Shown piece by piece: positions 1 through 5,780 of a stretch of DNA of 6,119 bases. A program made the translations under genes and the position numbers. The notes under the pieces were generated by a model. That model was given only the letters and a program-made list of their open reading frames with translations. It did no database searches and was not told the origin of the DNA. The stretch's first letter is position 1, and each line of letters begins with the position of its first letter. Origin of the DNA: Actinomycetes bacterium (lineage in GTDB: Bacteria; Actinomycetota; Actinomycetes; Propionibacteriales; Propionibacteriaceae); contig JAEZGC010000135.1 of NCBI GenBank assembly GCA_023437345.1, forward strand, positions 1 through 6,119, written 5' to 3'.

Positions 1-1098
1 GTCGTACGCACGCGCCTCCACCAGCTCCTCCCGGACCAGGTGCGACACGAGCGGCGCCATGCCGTGGTAGCGCAGCCCGCCGGCGTGCACCGGCGCCGGG
101 ACGAACTCCGGGCCGAGGGTGTACATCTTCAGCAGCGGCGTGAGGTGCGCGGTGTCGCCGAAGTCGTAGCGGTACTCGCCCTCGGTCATGGACGGGGCAG
201 CCTTAGGCTCGCAGGCGATGATCGACGCCTGCGCGCGTCCCTCGAGGTTCTCGCGCAGGAAGGGGAAGGCGAGGCCGGCGAAGTTCGAGCCGCCGCCGGC
301 GCAGCCGAAGATGAAGTCGGCAGACTCCTCACCGAACATGGCCAGCTGCTTGACCGCTTCCTGGCCGATCACGGTCTGGTGCAACAGGACGTGGTTGAGC
401 ACGCTGCCCAGCGAGTAGGCGGCGTTCGGGTCGGTCGCGGCCGCCTCGACGGCCTCCGAGATCGCCATCCCCAGCGAGCCCGTGGTGTCGGGGAACTGCT
501 CGCGCAGCGCTCGTCCGGCATTGGTCAGCTCGGACGGGCTCGCCACCACGTGGGCGCCGAAGGTCTCCATCAGCACGTGGCGGTACGGCTTGCCCTCGTA
601 GCTGCTGCGGACCTGCCAGATGTCACACTGCAGGCCGAAGATCTGGGCGGCGAAGGCGAGCGCCGAGCCCCACTGGCCGGCGCCGGTCTCGGTGGTGAGC
701 CGGGTGCGTCCGTCCAGCTTGTTGAAGTAGGCCTGCGGCACCGCGGAGTTGGTCTTGTGCGACCCGACCGGGGAGGCGCCCTCGTACTTGTAGTAGATCC
801 GCGCCGTGGTGCCCAGCGCCCGCTCGAGCCGCAGCGCCCGGAAGAACGGCGACGGCCGCCACAGCCGGTAGATGTCGTGGACCTCCTGCGGGATCTCGAT
901 CCAGCGCTCGGTGGACGCCTCCTGCGCGATCAGCCCCATCGGGAACAGCGCCCCCAGGTCGGCGGGGGTCAGCGGCTCGCGGGTGCCGGGGTGCAGGTGC
1001 GGCGGCGGCGGGGTCGGCAGGTCGGCGACGATGTTGTACCAGTGCGTCGGCATCTCGGATTCGTCGAGGACAACCTTGGTCTGCTTCGGATCGTTCAC
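1..1098 (-). CDS. trpB2: TrpB2-type tryptophan synthase beta-like PLP enzyme (partial, C-terminus off the left edge)
   Basis: The 366 visible residues read without a break to position 1 and belong to the TrpB2 branch of fold-type II PLP enzymes, which in known members condense indole with serine (or O-phosphoserine) to make tryptophan in the cytoplasm. Seen in the sequence: a TrpB2-like N-terminal extension (residues 1-60, with MPTHWYNI and a PTPPPP stretch), WRPSPFFRA (80-89), the PLP lysine K115 in GSHKTN, the catalytic-type acid E137 in TETGAGQWG, and the cofactor phosphate loop GCAGGGSNFAG (265-275). Family members run to roughly 420-450 residues, so some 60-90 are missing. The GTG at 1098 was chosen because a TAGAGT box ends 7 nt before it, which implies a leaderless mRNA; an in-frame GTG at 1107 lies inside that box. 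It is transcribed divergently from the MOSC gene and no trpA is visible, so it may salvage indole on its own. The exact acceptor or donor substrate is inference. Confidence 0.93.
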   Translation of the reverse strand, partial: MNDPKQTKVVLDESEMPTHWYNIVADLPTPPPPHLHPGTREPLTPADLGALFPMGLIAQEASTERWIEIPQEVHDIYRLWRPSPFFRALRLERALGTTARIYYKYEGASPVGSHKTNSAVPQAYFNKLDGRTRLTTETGAGQWGSALAFAAQIFGLQCDIWQVRSSYEGKPYRHVLMETFGAHVVASPSELTNAGRALREQFPDTTGSLGMAISEAVEAAATDPNAAYSLGSVLNHVLLHQTVIGQEAVKQLAMFGEESADFIFGCAGGGSNFAGLAFPFLRENLEGRAQASIIACEPKAAPSMTEGEYRYDFGDTAHLTPLLKMYTLGPEFVPAPVHAGGLRYHGMAPLVSHLVREELVEARAYD

Positions 1099-1105
1099 GG
1101 TCAGC

Positions 1106-1111
1106 ACTCTA
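1106..1111 (-). promoter_or_regulatory. -10 box of the trpB2 promoter (leaderless)
   Basis: On the minus strand the hexamer TAGAGT is followed by exactly 7 nt (GCTGACC) and then the GTG start codon. This fits the actinobacterial TANNNT -10 consensus and puts the transcription start at or next to the first base of the start codon. No Shine-Dalgarno sequence precedes the GTG and no TTGACA-like -35 is visible at 16-18 nt spacing. Confidence 0.6.
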
Positions 1112-1121
1112 GGGTCGCCGG

Positions 1122-1134
1122 CCCCGGATCGGGG
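1122..1134. repeat. Short inverted repeat between divergent promoters, possible operator
   Basis: CCCCG and CGGGG arms flank a GAT centre. The repeat lies in the 96-nt divergent region, about 11 nt upstream of the trpB2 -10 box and about 47 nt upstream of the MOSC -10 box. A regulator-binding role is a guess: 5-bp arms of pure G/C arise easily by chance in DNA of this composition. Confidence 0.25.
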
Positions 1135-1181
1135 GTTTTGCCCGCGGCGGCGGACACCCTGTGTCGCCAGCCCCTGACCCC

Positions 1182-1187
1182 TACCAT
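1182..1187 (+). promoter_or_regulatory. -10 box of the MOSC gene promoter (leaderless)
   Basis: TACCAT is followed by 7 nt (GACGCCC) and the ATG at 1195, so transcription should begin at the start codon. The hexamer is identical to the proposed rnpB -10 box at 5768-5773. There is no purine-rich ribosome binding site upstream of the ATG, which favours the leaderless reading. No clear -35 is seen. Confidence 0.6.
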
Positions 1188-1194
1188 GACGCCC

Positions 1195-1821
1195 ATGGCG
1201 GTGGTGGAGTCGGTGAGCGACGGACGGGTCCGCGCCCTCGAGCGGGACGCCGCCAAGCGAAGCGCTATCGACAAGCGACCGGTGAGCGGCAGGGTGCCGG
1301 TCGGACCGCTCGGCCTGGCCGGCGACGAGCAGGCCGATCCCCACCACGGCGGGTTCGACCAGGCGGTGTACGCCTTCGCCCGCGAGGACTACGCCCACTG
1401 GGAGGCCGAGCTGGGCCGGGCGCTGGCCGCCGGCTCGTTCGGGGAGAACCTGACCACGGTCGGGCTCGACGTCCAGCAGGCAAGGATCGGGGAGCGCTGG
1501 CGGATCGGCGACACGCTGCTCGAGGTGAGCGGGGTACGGATTCCCTGCTCGGTGTTCGCCGGCTTCATGGACCAGCCGCACTGGGTGCGACGGTTCACCG
1601 AGCACGGCGTTCCGGGAGCCTACCTGCGGGTGATCGAACCCGGCACGGTGGCCGCCGACGACCTGATCGAGGTGGTCGAGCGGCGCGACCACCAGCTCAG
1701 CGTCGGCTTCGCCTTCCGGGCGGCGACCACCCGGCACGAGTGGCTCGCCGAGCTGGCCACCGAGCCGCGGATCAGCGACCGGCTGCGGGCCAGGGTCGAC
1801 AAGTATCTGCCCGGCGGCTGA
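1195..1821 (+). CDS. YiiM-like MOSC domain-containing protein
   Basis: This 208-residue protein has the MOSC (molybdenum cofactor sulfurase C-terminal) beta-barrel fold. Related YiiM proteins act in molybdenum-cofactor-dependent reduction of N-hydroxylated compounds such as 6-hydroxylaminopurine. Visible motifs: KRSAIDKRPVSG (21-32), GPLGLAGDEQAD (37-48), HHGG (50-53) followed by a QAVYAFAREDY segment, FGENLTT (82-88), IGERWRIGD (98-106), and the conserved cysteine C118 in RIPC, the likely cofactor ligand. Residues after about 165 match the helical 3-alpha tail of this subfamily; total length is close to YiiM. I chose the ATG at 1195 because a TACCAT box ends 7 nt upstream; an in-frame ATG at 1186 overlaps that box and would add only MTP. 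It is a single-gene unit, divergent from trpB2 and convergent with pepP. The substrate is unknown and no molybdoenzyme lies nearby. Confidence 0.9.
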   Translation: MAVVESVSDGRVRALERDAAKRSAIDKRPVSGRVPVGPLGLAGDEQADPHHGGFDQAVYAFAREDYAHWEAELGRALAAGSFGENLTTVGLDVQQARIGERWRIGDTLLEVSGVRIPCSVFAGFMDQPHWVRRFTEHGVPGAYLRVIEPGTVAADDLIEVVERRDHQLSVGFAFRAATTRHEWLAELATEPRISDRLRARVDKYLPGG

Positions 1822-1840
1822 CAGCGGCGGACCGCCGCTG
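1822..1840. terminator. Palindromic hairpin just after the MOSC stop codon, candidate bidirectional terminator
   Basis: The palindrome starts at the base after the MOSC TGA: CAGCGGCGG and CCGCCGCTG are perfect 9-bp complements around a single A. A realistic RNA fold is a 7-bp stem with a 5-nt loop. It has no U-tract on either strand, so it would be a GC-hairpin (I-shaped) terminator of the kind proposed for actinomycetes, serving both convergent genes. Confidence 0.45.
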
Positions 1841-1844
1841 CAAC

Positions 1845-1859
1845 GCGCGCCGTGCGCGC
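1845..1859. terminator. Second GC hairpin in the convergent gap
   Basis: GCGCGC, a CGT loop, then GCGCGC: a 6-bp stem lying 4 nt after the first palindrome and 17 nt from the pepP stop codon. It lacks a U-tract. Together with the first hairpin it fills most of the 55-nt space between the two convergent genes. The arms are simple GC alternation, so the individual support is weak. Confidence 0.35.
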
Positions 1860-1876
1860 CGGGTGCCCGCGACGGC

Positions 1877-3376
1877 TCAGGCCTGCGCCCACACCCCGGC
1901 CATCCAGGCCTCGACCTCGGCGGGGTGGCGCGGCAGGTGGGCCGACAGCACCTCGCAGCCGTCCTCGGTGATGACTATGTCGTCCTCGATCCGCACCCCG
2001 ATGCCGCGCAGTTCCTCGGGAACCAGCAGGTCGGTGCTCTTGAAGTACAGCCCCGGCTCGACGGTGATCACCATCCCCGGCCTCAGCTCGCCGCCGCGGT
2101 AGTTCTCGTTGCGGGCCAGCGCGCAGTCGTGGACGTCGATCCCCAGGTGGTGCGACGTGCCGTGCACCATCCAGCGCCGGTGGTGGCCGCCGGTCTCGGG
2201 GTCGAGCGACTCGGCGGCCGTGACCGGCAGCAGGCCCCACTCCTCGAGCCGGGCGGCCAGGACGGCGATCGCCGCGGCGTGCACGTCGCTGAACTTCGCG
2301 CCCGGACGGGCGGCGTCGATCCCGGCCTGCTGGGCGTCCAGCACGGCCTGGTACACGGTGCGCTGCGCGGGGGAGAAGGTGCCCGAGACCGGCAGGGTGC
2401 GGGTGATGTCGGCGGTGTAGAGCGACTCGACCTCGACCCCGGCGTCCAGCAGCAGCAGGTCGCCGGGCCGCAGTTCGCCGTCGTTGCGGATCCAGTGCAG
2501 CGTGGCGGCGTGGTCGGCCCCGGCGGCGATCGTGTCGTAGCCGACGGCATTGCCCTGGTGGCGGGCGTGCAGCCCGAACACGCCTTCCACCCAGCGCTCT
2601 CCCCGGCCCCGGCGGACTGCCTCCGGCAGGTCGGCGACCACCGCCTCGAAGCCGATGGCGGTCAGCCGGCAGGCCTCGCGGAGCTCCTCGACCTCGAACC
2701 GGTCCTTGGTGAGGCGCAGTTCGCTCAGCGCCACGGCCAACTCGTCGTCGGCCGACGTCGCCGCTGCGGACTCCACCCCTGCTGCGCCACGCAGCACGTC
2801 CACAGCGGCGGTGAGCGCCTCGTCGGCGTCCCTGACGATGCGCAGCGAGGTCGACTGCAGGTTCTTGTCCAGCGCCGCCTCGAGCTCGCTGAGGGGGCTC
2901 ACGTCGAGCCCGGTCAGGGCCGCCATCTCGGCCAGCGACTCGCGCTGGCCCACCCACATCTCGCCGTAGCGGGGGTCGGCGTAGAACTCGGGGTCGGTGC
3001 GCGGCGCGCGCGGCTTGAAGTACAGCACGGCGCTGTGGCCGGCATCGGTGGGTTCGAGGACGAGGACGGCGTCCGGCTCCCGGTCGCTGCCCAGGCCGCT
3101 GAGGTGGGCGAACGCCGAGTGCGCCCGGTACCGGAAGTCGGTGTCGTTGGAGCGGACCTTGAACCTGCCGGCCGGGATCACCAGCCGCTCGCCCGGGAAC
3201 ATCGCCGTGATCGCGTCGCGGCGGGCCTTCGTCCAGGCCGACGCCGGCAGCGGCTCGGGCAGCTCGGCGGGGTACGGCGCCCAGCCCTGCGGGATGAACT
3301 CCCGGAACGCCTCGGAGAACGGGGTCTGGCGGTTGGGGAGTTCGCTCGGGGCGTCGGCGGCGGGCTGGTCGGTCAT
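1877..3376 (-). CDS. pepP: Aminopeptidase P family protein (Xaa-Pro aminopeptidase, M24B)
   Basis: This 499-residue cytosolic metallopeptidase should remove the N-terminal residue from peptides whose second residue is proline, using a dinuclear (usually Mn) centre. The N-terminal half (about 40-175) is the creatinase-like AMP_N domain, starting with WTKARRDAI and including ERLVIPAG. The C-terminal half (about 225-480) is the pita-bread M24 catalytic domain. All five metal ligands are present: D311 in LLDAG, D323 in ADITRT, H409 in HGTSHHLG, E440 in VEPGLYF and E464 in RIEDDI. Accessory histidines H294 (TLHW) and H416 (DVHD) match those of E. coli PepP. There is no signal peptide; length is typical for actinobacterial members. 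The ATG at 3376 sits 7 nt after a TAGGAT box, so the mRNA is probably leaderless, although AGGA within that box could serve as a weak ribosome binding site on a longer transcript. Longer upstream in-frame reading antisense to the zinc-ribbon gene has no family similarity. Confidence 0.95.
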   Translation of the reverse strand: MTDQPAADAPSELPNRQTPFSEAFREFIPQGWAPYPAELPEPLPASAWTKARRDAITAMFPGERLVIPAGRFKVRSNDTDFRYRAHSAFAHLSGLGSDREPDAVLVLEPTDAGHSAVLYFKPRAPRTDPEFYADPRYGEMWVGQRESLAEMAALTGLDVSPLSELEAALDKNLQSTSLRIVRDADEALTAAVDVLRGAAGVESAAATSADDELAVALSELRLTKDRFEVEELREACRLTAIGFEAVVADLPEAVRRGRGERWVEGVFGLHARHQGNAVGYDTIAAGADHAATLHWIRNDGELRPGDLLLLDAGVEVESLYTADITRTLPVSGTFSPAQRTVYQAVLDAQQAGIDAARPGAKFSDVHAAAIAVLAARLEEWGLLPVTAAESLDPETGGHHRRWMVHGTSHHLGIDVHDCALARNENYRGGELRPGMVITVEPGLYFKSTDLLVPEELRGIGVRIEDDIVITEDGCEVLSAHLPRHPAEVEAWMAGVWAQA

Positions 3377-3383
3377 GGCGTCG

Positions 3384-3389
3384 ATCCTA
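3384..3389 (-). promoter_or_regulatory. -10 box of the pepP promoter (probably leaderless)
   Basis: Minus-strand TAGGAT is followed by 7 nt (CGACGCC) and the ATG of pepP, the same geometry as the trpB2 and MOSC promoters. The upstream sequence is nearly pure G/C with no recognisable -35 element. Confidence 0.55.
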
Positions 3390-3469
3390 GAGGAGCGCGA
3401 CCCCGGCCCGGCGGCCCCGCGAATCGAGCCACGCCCGCCGGCGCGCGGCCCCGGGCCCGCCCCGACAGG

Positions 3470-3475
3470 TAGTCT
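3470..3475 (+). promoter_or_regulatory. -10 box of the zinc-ribbon/exoribonuclease operon promoter
   Basis: TAGTCT fits TANNNT. A start about 7 nt downstream (near 3482-3483) would give a 5' UTR of about 17-18 nt, just enough to contain the AAGGAGA ribosome binding site. Unlike the other promoters here it would therefore make a leadered mRNA. No -35 is seen in the GC-rich upstream DNA. The -10 boxes of this promoter and of divergent pepP are about 80 bp apart. Confidence 0.5.
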
Positions 3476-3488
3476 CGGACCCGACGAG

Positions 3489-3495
3489 AAGGAGA
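3489..3495 (+). promoter_or_regulatory. Shine-Dalgarno site of the zinc-ribbon gene
   Basis: AAGGAGA ends 4 nt before the ATG at 3500; its AGGAG core leaves a 5-nt spacer. This strong match fixes the start codon. Confidence 0.75.
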
Positions 3496-3499
3496 CTCG

Positions 3500-4237
3500 A
3501 TGAGGGCTGCCCCCAGTGACCAGCGTGGCCTGCTCGACCTGCAGGCCCTGGACACCGCCATCGCGCAGCTGGAGCATCGCCGGGCTGCGCTGCCCGAGCA
3601 CGCCCGGATCGCCGAGGGTCACAAGACGCGCGCCGCCCTCGGCGAGGCGATAGTCGCCGCCGCCACTGCCGTGGCCGACCTCGAGCTCGACGTCGCCAAG
3701 GCGGAGTCCGACCTGGTCCCGGTGCGGGAGCGACGAGCCCGCGACCAGCAGCGGCTGGACGGCGGCCAGGTGAGCGACGGCAAGCAGCTCACCGCGCTGA
3801 TCGACGAGATCGAGCACCTCAAGCGCCGGATCTCCGACCTTGAGGACATCGAGCTGGAGGTCATGGAGAACCTGGAGACCGCCACCGCCGAGCACGCCCG
3901 GCTGGTCACCCAGCGCGGCGAGGTGGAGAACTCGTTGCGCGCCCTGATCGCCGCCCGGGACGAGCAACTCGCCGTCCTGGACGCCGAGCTGGCCCAGCAG
4001 CGGGCCGCCCGTGACGCGATCGCCGCCGGGCTGCCCGAGGACCTGATCGCGCTCTACCGCCGGGTTGCCGACCGCAGCGGCGGGACGGGGGTCGGAGAAC
4101 TGCAGGGACGGCGTTGCAGCGGCTGCCAGCTGGAGGCCACCCAGACCGCGCTCGCGTCCTACCAGGCAGCGGCCGCCGACGAGGTGCTGCGTTGTGAGGA
4201 GTGTGACCGGATCCTGATCCGGCAGGCGGCGGGCTGA
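3500..4237 (+). CDS. Coiled-coil C4-type zinc-ribbon protein (zf-RING_7 / CT398-like)
   Basis: A 245-residue cytoplasmic protein with two parts. Residues about 10-175 are a long antiparallel coiled coil rich in Ala, Leu, Glu and Arg, including the family signature region QVSDGKQLTALIDEIEHLKRR (residues 90-110), which forms the bend between helices. Residues 200-240 form a four-cysteine zinc ribbon with C206-x2-C209 and C232-x2-C235. The architecture and length match actinobacterial relatives such as Rv2229c, and it also resembles Chlamydia CT398 and Helicobacter HP0958, which have been linked to sigma-54/flagellar control or RNA binding. Its role in actinobacteria is not established; a nucleic-acid or protein-scaffold function is inference. 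It begins a likely operon with the RNB exoribonuclease 86 nt downstream. In mycobacteria the neighbours are a Nif3-like gene and an RNase H/phosphatase gene, neither of which is seen here. Its last codons contain a CCGGATC/GATCCGG inverted repeat. Confidence 0.9.
   Translation: MRAAPSDQRGLLDLQALDTAIAQLEHRRAALPEHARIAEGHKTRAALGEAIVAAATAVADLELDVAKAESDLVPVRERRARDQQRLDGGQVSDGKQLTALIDEIEHLKRRISDLEDIELEVMENLETATAEHARLVTQRGEVENSLRALIAARDEQLAVLDAELAQQRAARDAIAAGLPEDLIALYRRVADRSGGTGVGELQGRRCSGCQLEATQTALASYQAAAADEVLRCEECDRILIRQAAG
4207..4222. repeat. Perfect 7-bp inverted repeat at the 3' end of the zinc-ribbon gene
   Basis: CCGGATC and GATCCGG arms surround CT, encoding the near-palindromic peptide RILIR about 15 nt before the stop codon. 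In RNA it could form a 6-bp stem with a CCTG loop close to the TGATG overlap that begins the small ORF. It may simply reflect codon choice in a symmetrical peptide. Confidence 0.3.
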
Positions 4238-4320
4238 TGGCCCGTCCGCATTCGCCGCGGCGGGCCGGCGATCGGCTGGTCAGCCGGGTCCGCGACGCCC
4301 AGCCCGAGTCCAGGAGGTAG
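4237..4320 (+). CDS. Possible 27-residue basic small ORF coupling the two operon genes
   Basis: An ATG overlaps the zinc-ribbon stop codon by one base (TGATG) and opens a 27-codon frame ending in TAG three bases before the exoribonuclease ATG. The peptide begins MARPHSPRRAGDRLVSR and has about eight arginines, so it would be strongly basic; I recognise no family. Its final codons (AGG AGG TAG) are the exoribonuclease ribosome binding site, so ribosomes finishing it would stop right at the next start. This suggests translational coupling or a leader peptide. Against it, there is no good ribosome binding site for its own start and an 84-nt open frame is easily random in GC-rich DNA. Confidence 0.3.
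   Translation: MARPHSPRRAGDRLVSRVRDAQPESRR
4312..4317 (+). promoter_or_regulatory. Shine-Dalgarno site of the RNB exoribonuclease gene
   Basis: A perfect AGGAGG lies 6 nt before the ATG at 4324 and decides that start. It overlaps the last two sense codons of the small upstream frame. Confidence 0.8.
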
Positions 4321-4323
4321 ACG

Positions 4324-5763
4324 ATGCCGGTTCGCCAGGTCGAGCTGCGGCTCGAGGAACCGCCCGTGCTGCGCGCGGCGCTGCGCCGGCTGCGCCGCGA
4401 ACTCAGCATCCCGGCGCAGTACCCCGCCGACGCGCTCGCCGAGGCCGAACTGGCGGCCGCGTCCCCGGCGCTGCCGTCCCGCGACCTCACTGACATCGAC
4501 TTCCTCACCATCGACCCGCCCGGCTCGACCGACCTCGACCAGGCCATGCACCTGTCCCGGCACGGCGCCGGGTACCTGATCCGGTACGCGATAGCCGACG
4601 TCGCAGCCTTCGTCACCCCCGGCGGGGCGCTCGACGCCGAGACCCACGTCCGTTGCCAGACGTTCTACGCGCCCAGCCACCGCACCCCGCTGCACCCCCC
4701 GGTGCTGTCGGAGGGCGCCGCCAGCCTGCTGCCCGGCCAGGTCCGGCCGGCCCTGCTGTGGGAGCTGTGGCTGGACGCCGACGGTGAGATCACCGACGCG
4801 CGGGTGGACCGTGCGCTGGTCCGCAGCCGCCGGCAGCTCGACTACCCGGGGGTGCAGCAGGCGCTGGACGCCGGCACCGCCGACGAGCAACTGCTGCTGC
4901 TGCGTGAGATCGGACAGCTGCGGCTGCACCTGGAGGCGGCCCGGCACGGGGTGAGCCTCGGCGTCCCCGCGCAGGAGATAGTCACCGACGGCAATCGCTG
5001 GCGGCTCACCTTCCGCACCCTGTTGCCGGTGGAGAGCTGGAACGCCGAGATCTCGCTGGCGACCGGGATGGCGGCGGCGTCGATCATGCTGGAGGGCGGG
5101 ACCGGGATCCTGCGCACCCTGCCGCCGGCTGAGAAGTCGGGGATCGCCAAGCTCCGCCGGACCGCCGCAGCGCTCGGCATCGAGTGGCCGCGGGAGCAGG
5201 GCTATCCCGACTTCGTGCGCAGCCTCGACCCGTCCATCACAAGGCATGCCGCCATGCTCAACGCCTGCACGATGCTGTTCCGGGGGGCCGGCTACGCCCC
5301 GTTCACCGACGGCAATCCGCCCGTCCAGGCGGTGCACGCCGCGATCGCCGCCCCGTACGCTCACGTCACCGCGCCGCTGCGGCGGCTGGTCGACAGGTAC
5401 GCGTCCGAGATCTGCGTCGCGCTGTGCGCAGAAACCCCGGTACCGGAGTGGGTGCTGGCAGGGCTGGAGACAGTCCCGACCGAGATGGACGAGTCCAACC
5501 GCCGGGTCAAGCAGTACGAGCGCGGGATCATCGACCGGGTCGAGGCGATGCTGCTCGCGCCGTACCTTGGCGACATCTTCACCGGCGACCTGCTCGAGGT
5601 CGACGGCGACGGCCGGCGCGGCGTGTTCCAGCTGGACGAACCGGCCGTGGAGGCACGGGTGACCGGCGAGGACCTCGTCCTCGGCACCACCGTGGAGGCC
5701 GCCCTTGTCACCGCGGACCTGATGGACGGCAAGGTCGGCTTCACGACGCTGGCCACCGACTGA
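4324..5763 (+). CDS. RNB-domain ribonuclease (short RNase II/R-like, actinobacterial type)
   Basis: A 479-residue putative 3'-5' exoribonuclease, about 170-330 residues shorter than E. coli RNase II or RNase R because it lacks the N-terminal cold-shock domains. The RNB domain starts near residue 53. The active-site block is IDPPGSTDLDQA (63-74): D64, D70 and D72 match D201, D207 and D209 of E. coli RNase II, but the fourth acid (D210) is Q73. YAHVTAPLRRLVDRY (345-359) matches the conserved SPIRKY block, with R353 at the position of catalytic R500. Residues about 415-475 look like the small S1/OB-type RNA-binding C-terminal domain. DLDQ is, from memory, common in actinobacterial homologues, so I expect activity, but this is not proven. 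It follows the zinc-ribbon gene with no visible promoter between them and has its own strong ribosome binding site. The stop codon lies 17 nt before the presumed rnpB start and no terminator separates them. Confidence 0.92.
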   Translation: MPVRQVELRLEEPPVLRAALRRLRRELSIPAQYPADALAEAELAAASPALPSRDLTDIDFLTIDPPGSTDLDQAMHLSRHGAGYLIRYAIADVAAFVTPGGALDAETHVRCQTFYAPSHRTPLHPPVLSEGAASLLPGQVRPALLWELWLDADGEITDARVDRALVRSRRQLDYPGVQQALDAGTADEQLLLLREIGQLRLHLEAARHGVSLGVPAQEIVTDGNRWRLTFRTLLPVESWNAEISLATGMAAASIMLEGGTGILRTLPPAEKSGIAKLRRTAAALGIEWPREQGYPDFVRSLDPSITRHAAMLNACTMLFRGAGYAPFTDGNPPVQAVHAAIAAPYAHVTAPLRRLVDRYASEICVALCAETPVPEWVLAGLETVPTEMDESNRRVKQYERGIIDRVEAMLLAPYLGDIFTGDLLEVDGDGRRGVFQLDEPAVEARVTGEDLVLGTTVEAALVTADLMDGKVGFTTLATD

Positions 5764-5767
5764 CCGG

Positions 5768-5773
5768 TACCAT
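5768..5773 (+). promoter_or_regulatory. -10 box of the rnpB promoter
   Basis: TACCAT lies 5 nt after the exoribonuclease stop codon. Seven nt further is G5781, immediately before the GACGAGCC that forms the 5' strand of RNase P helix P1, so spacing and RNA end agree. Any -35 would fall inside the last codons of the RNB gene, where nothing close to TTGACA is seen at the usual spacing. Confidence 0.6.
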
Positions 5774-5780
5774 GGGCGGT

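Noticed and set aside
1122..1139. A terminator-like signal on the plus strand: CCCCG-GAT-CGGGG followed by TTTT.
   Set aside because: No plus-strand gene ends upstream, since trpB2 is on the minus strand, and the MOSC transcript should start downstream near 1195. The 3-nt loop and four Ts make a poor intrinsic terminator; I list the repeat as a possible operator instead.
40..1194. A long plus-strand frame opposite trpB2, continuous with the MOSC frame, which could suggest a 593-residue fusion protein.
   Set aside because: The first 385 residues are arginine/glycine-rich antisense translation of a gene with intact TrpB2 motifs. MOSC homology begins at 1195, just after a good promoter box. Open antisense frames are usual at this GC content.
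1186..1194. An alternative MOSC start at the ATG at 1186.
   Set aside because: It overlaps the -10 box, has no ribosome binding site, and adds only three residues not needed by the fold.
1925..3472. A 515-residue plus-strand frame opposite pepP.
   Set aside because: It is a mirror of pepP third-position G/C bias, has no domain, and the opposite strand holds every aminopeptidase P metal ligand.
3377..3967. An N-terminal extension of pepP to 696 residues.
   Set aside because: The extra 197 residues are antisense to the zinc-ribbon gene and do not look like any protein family. The ATG at 3376 follows a promoter box and gives the usual family length.
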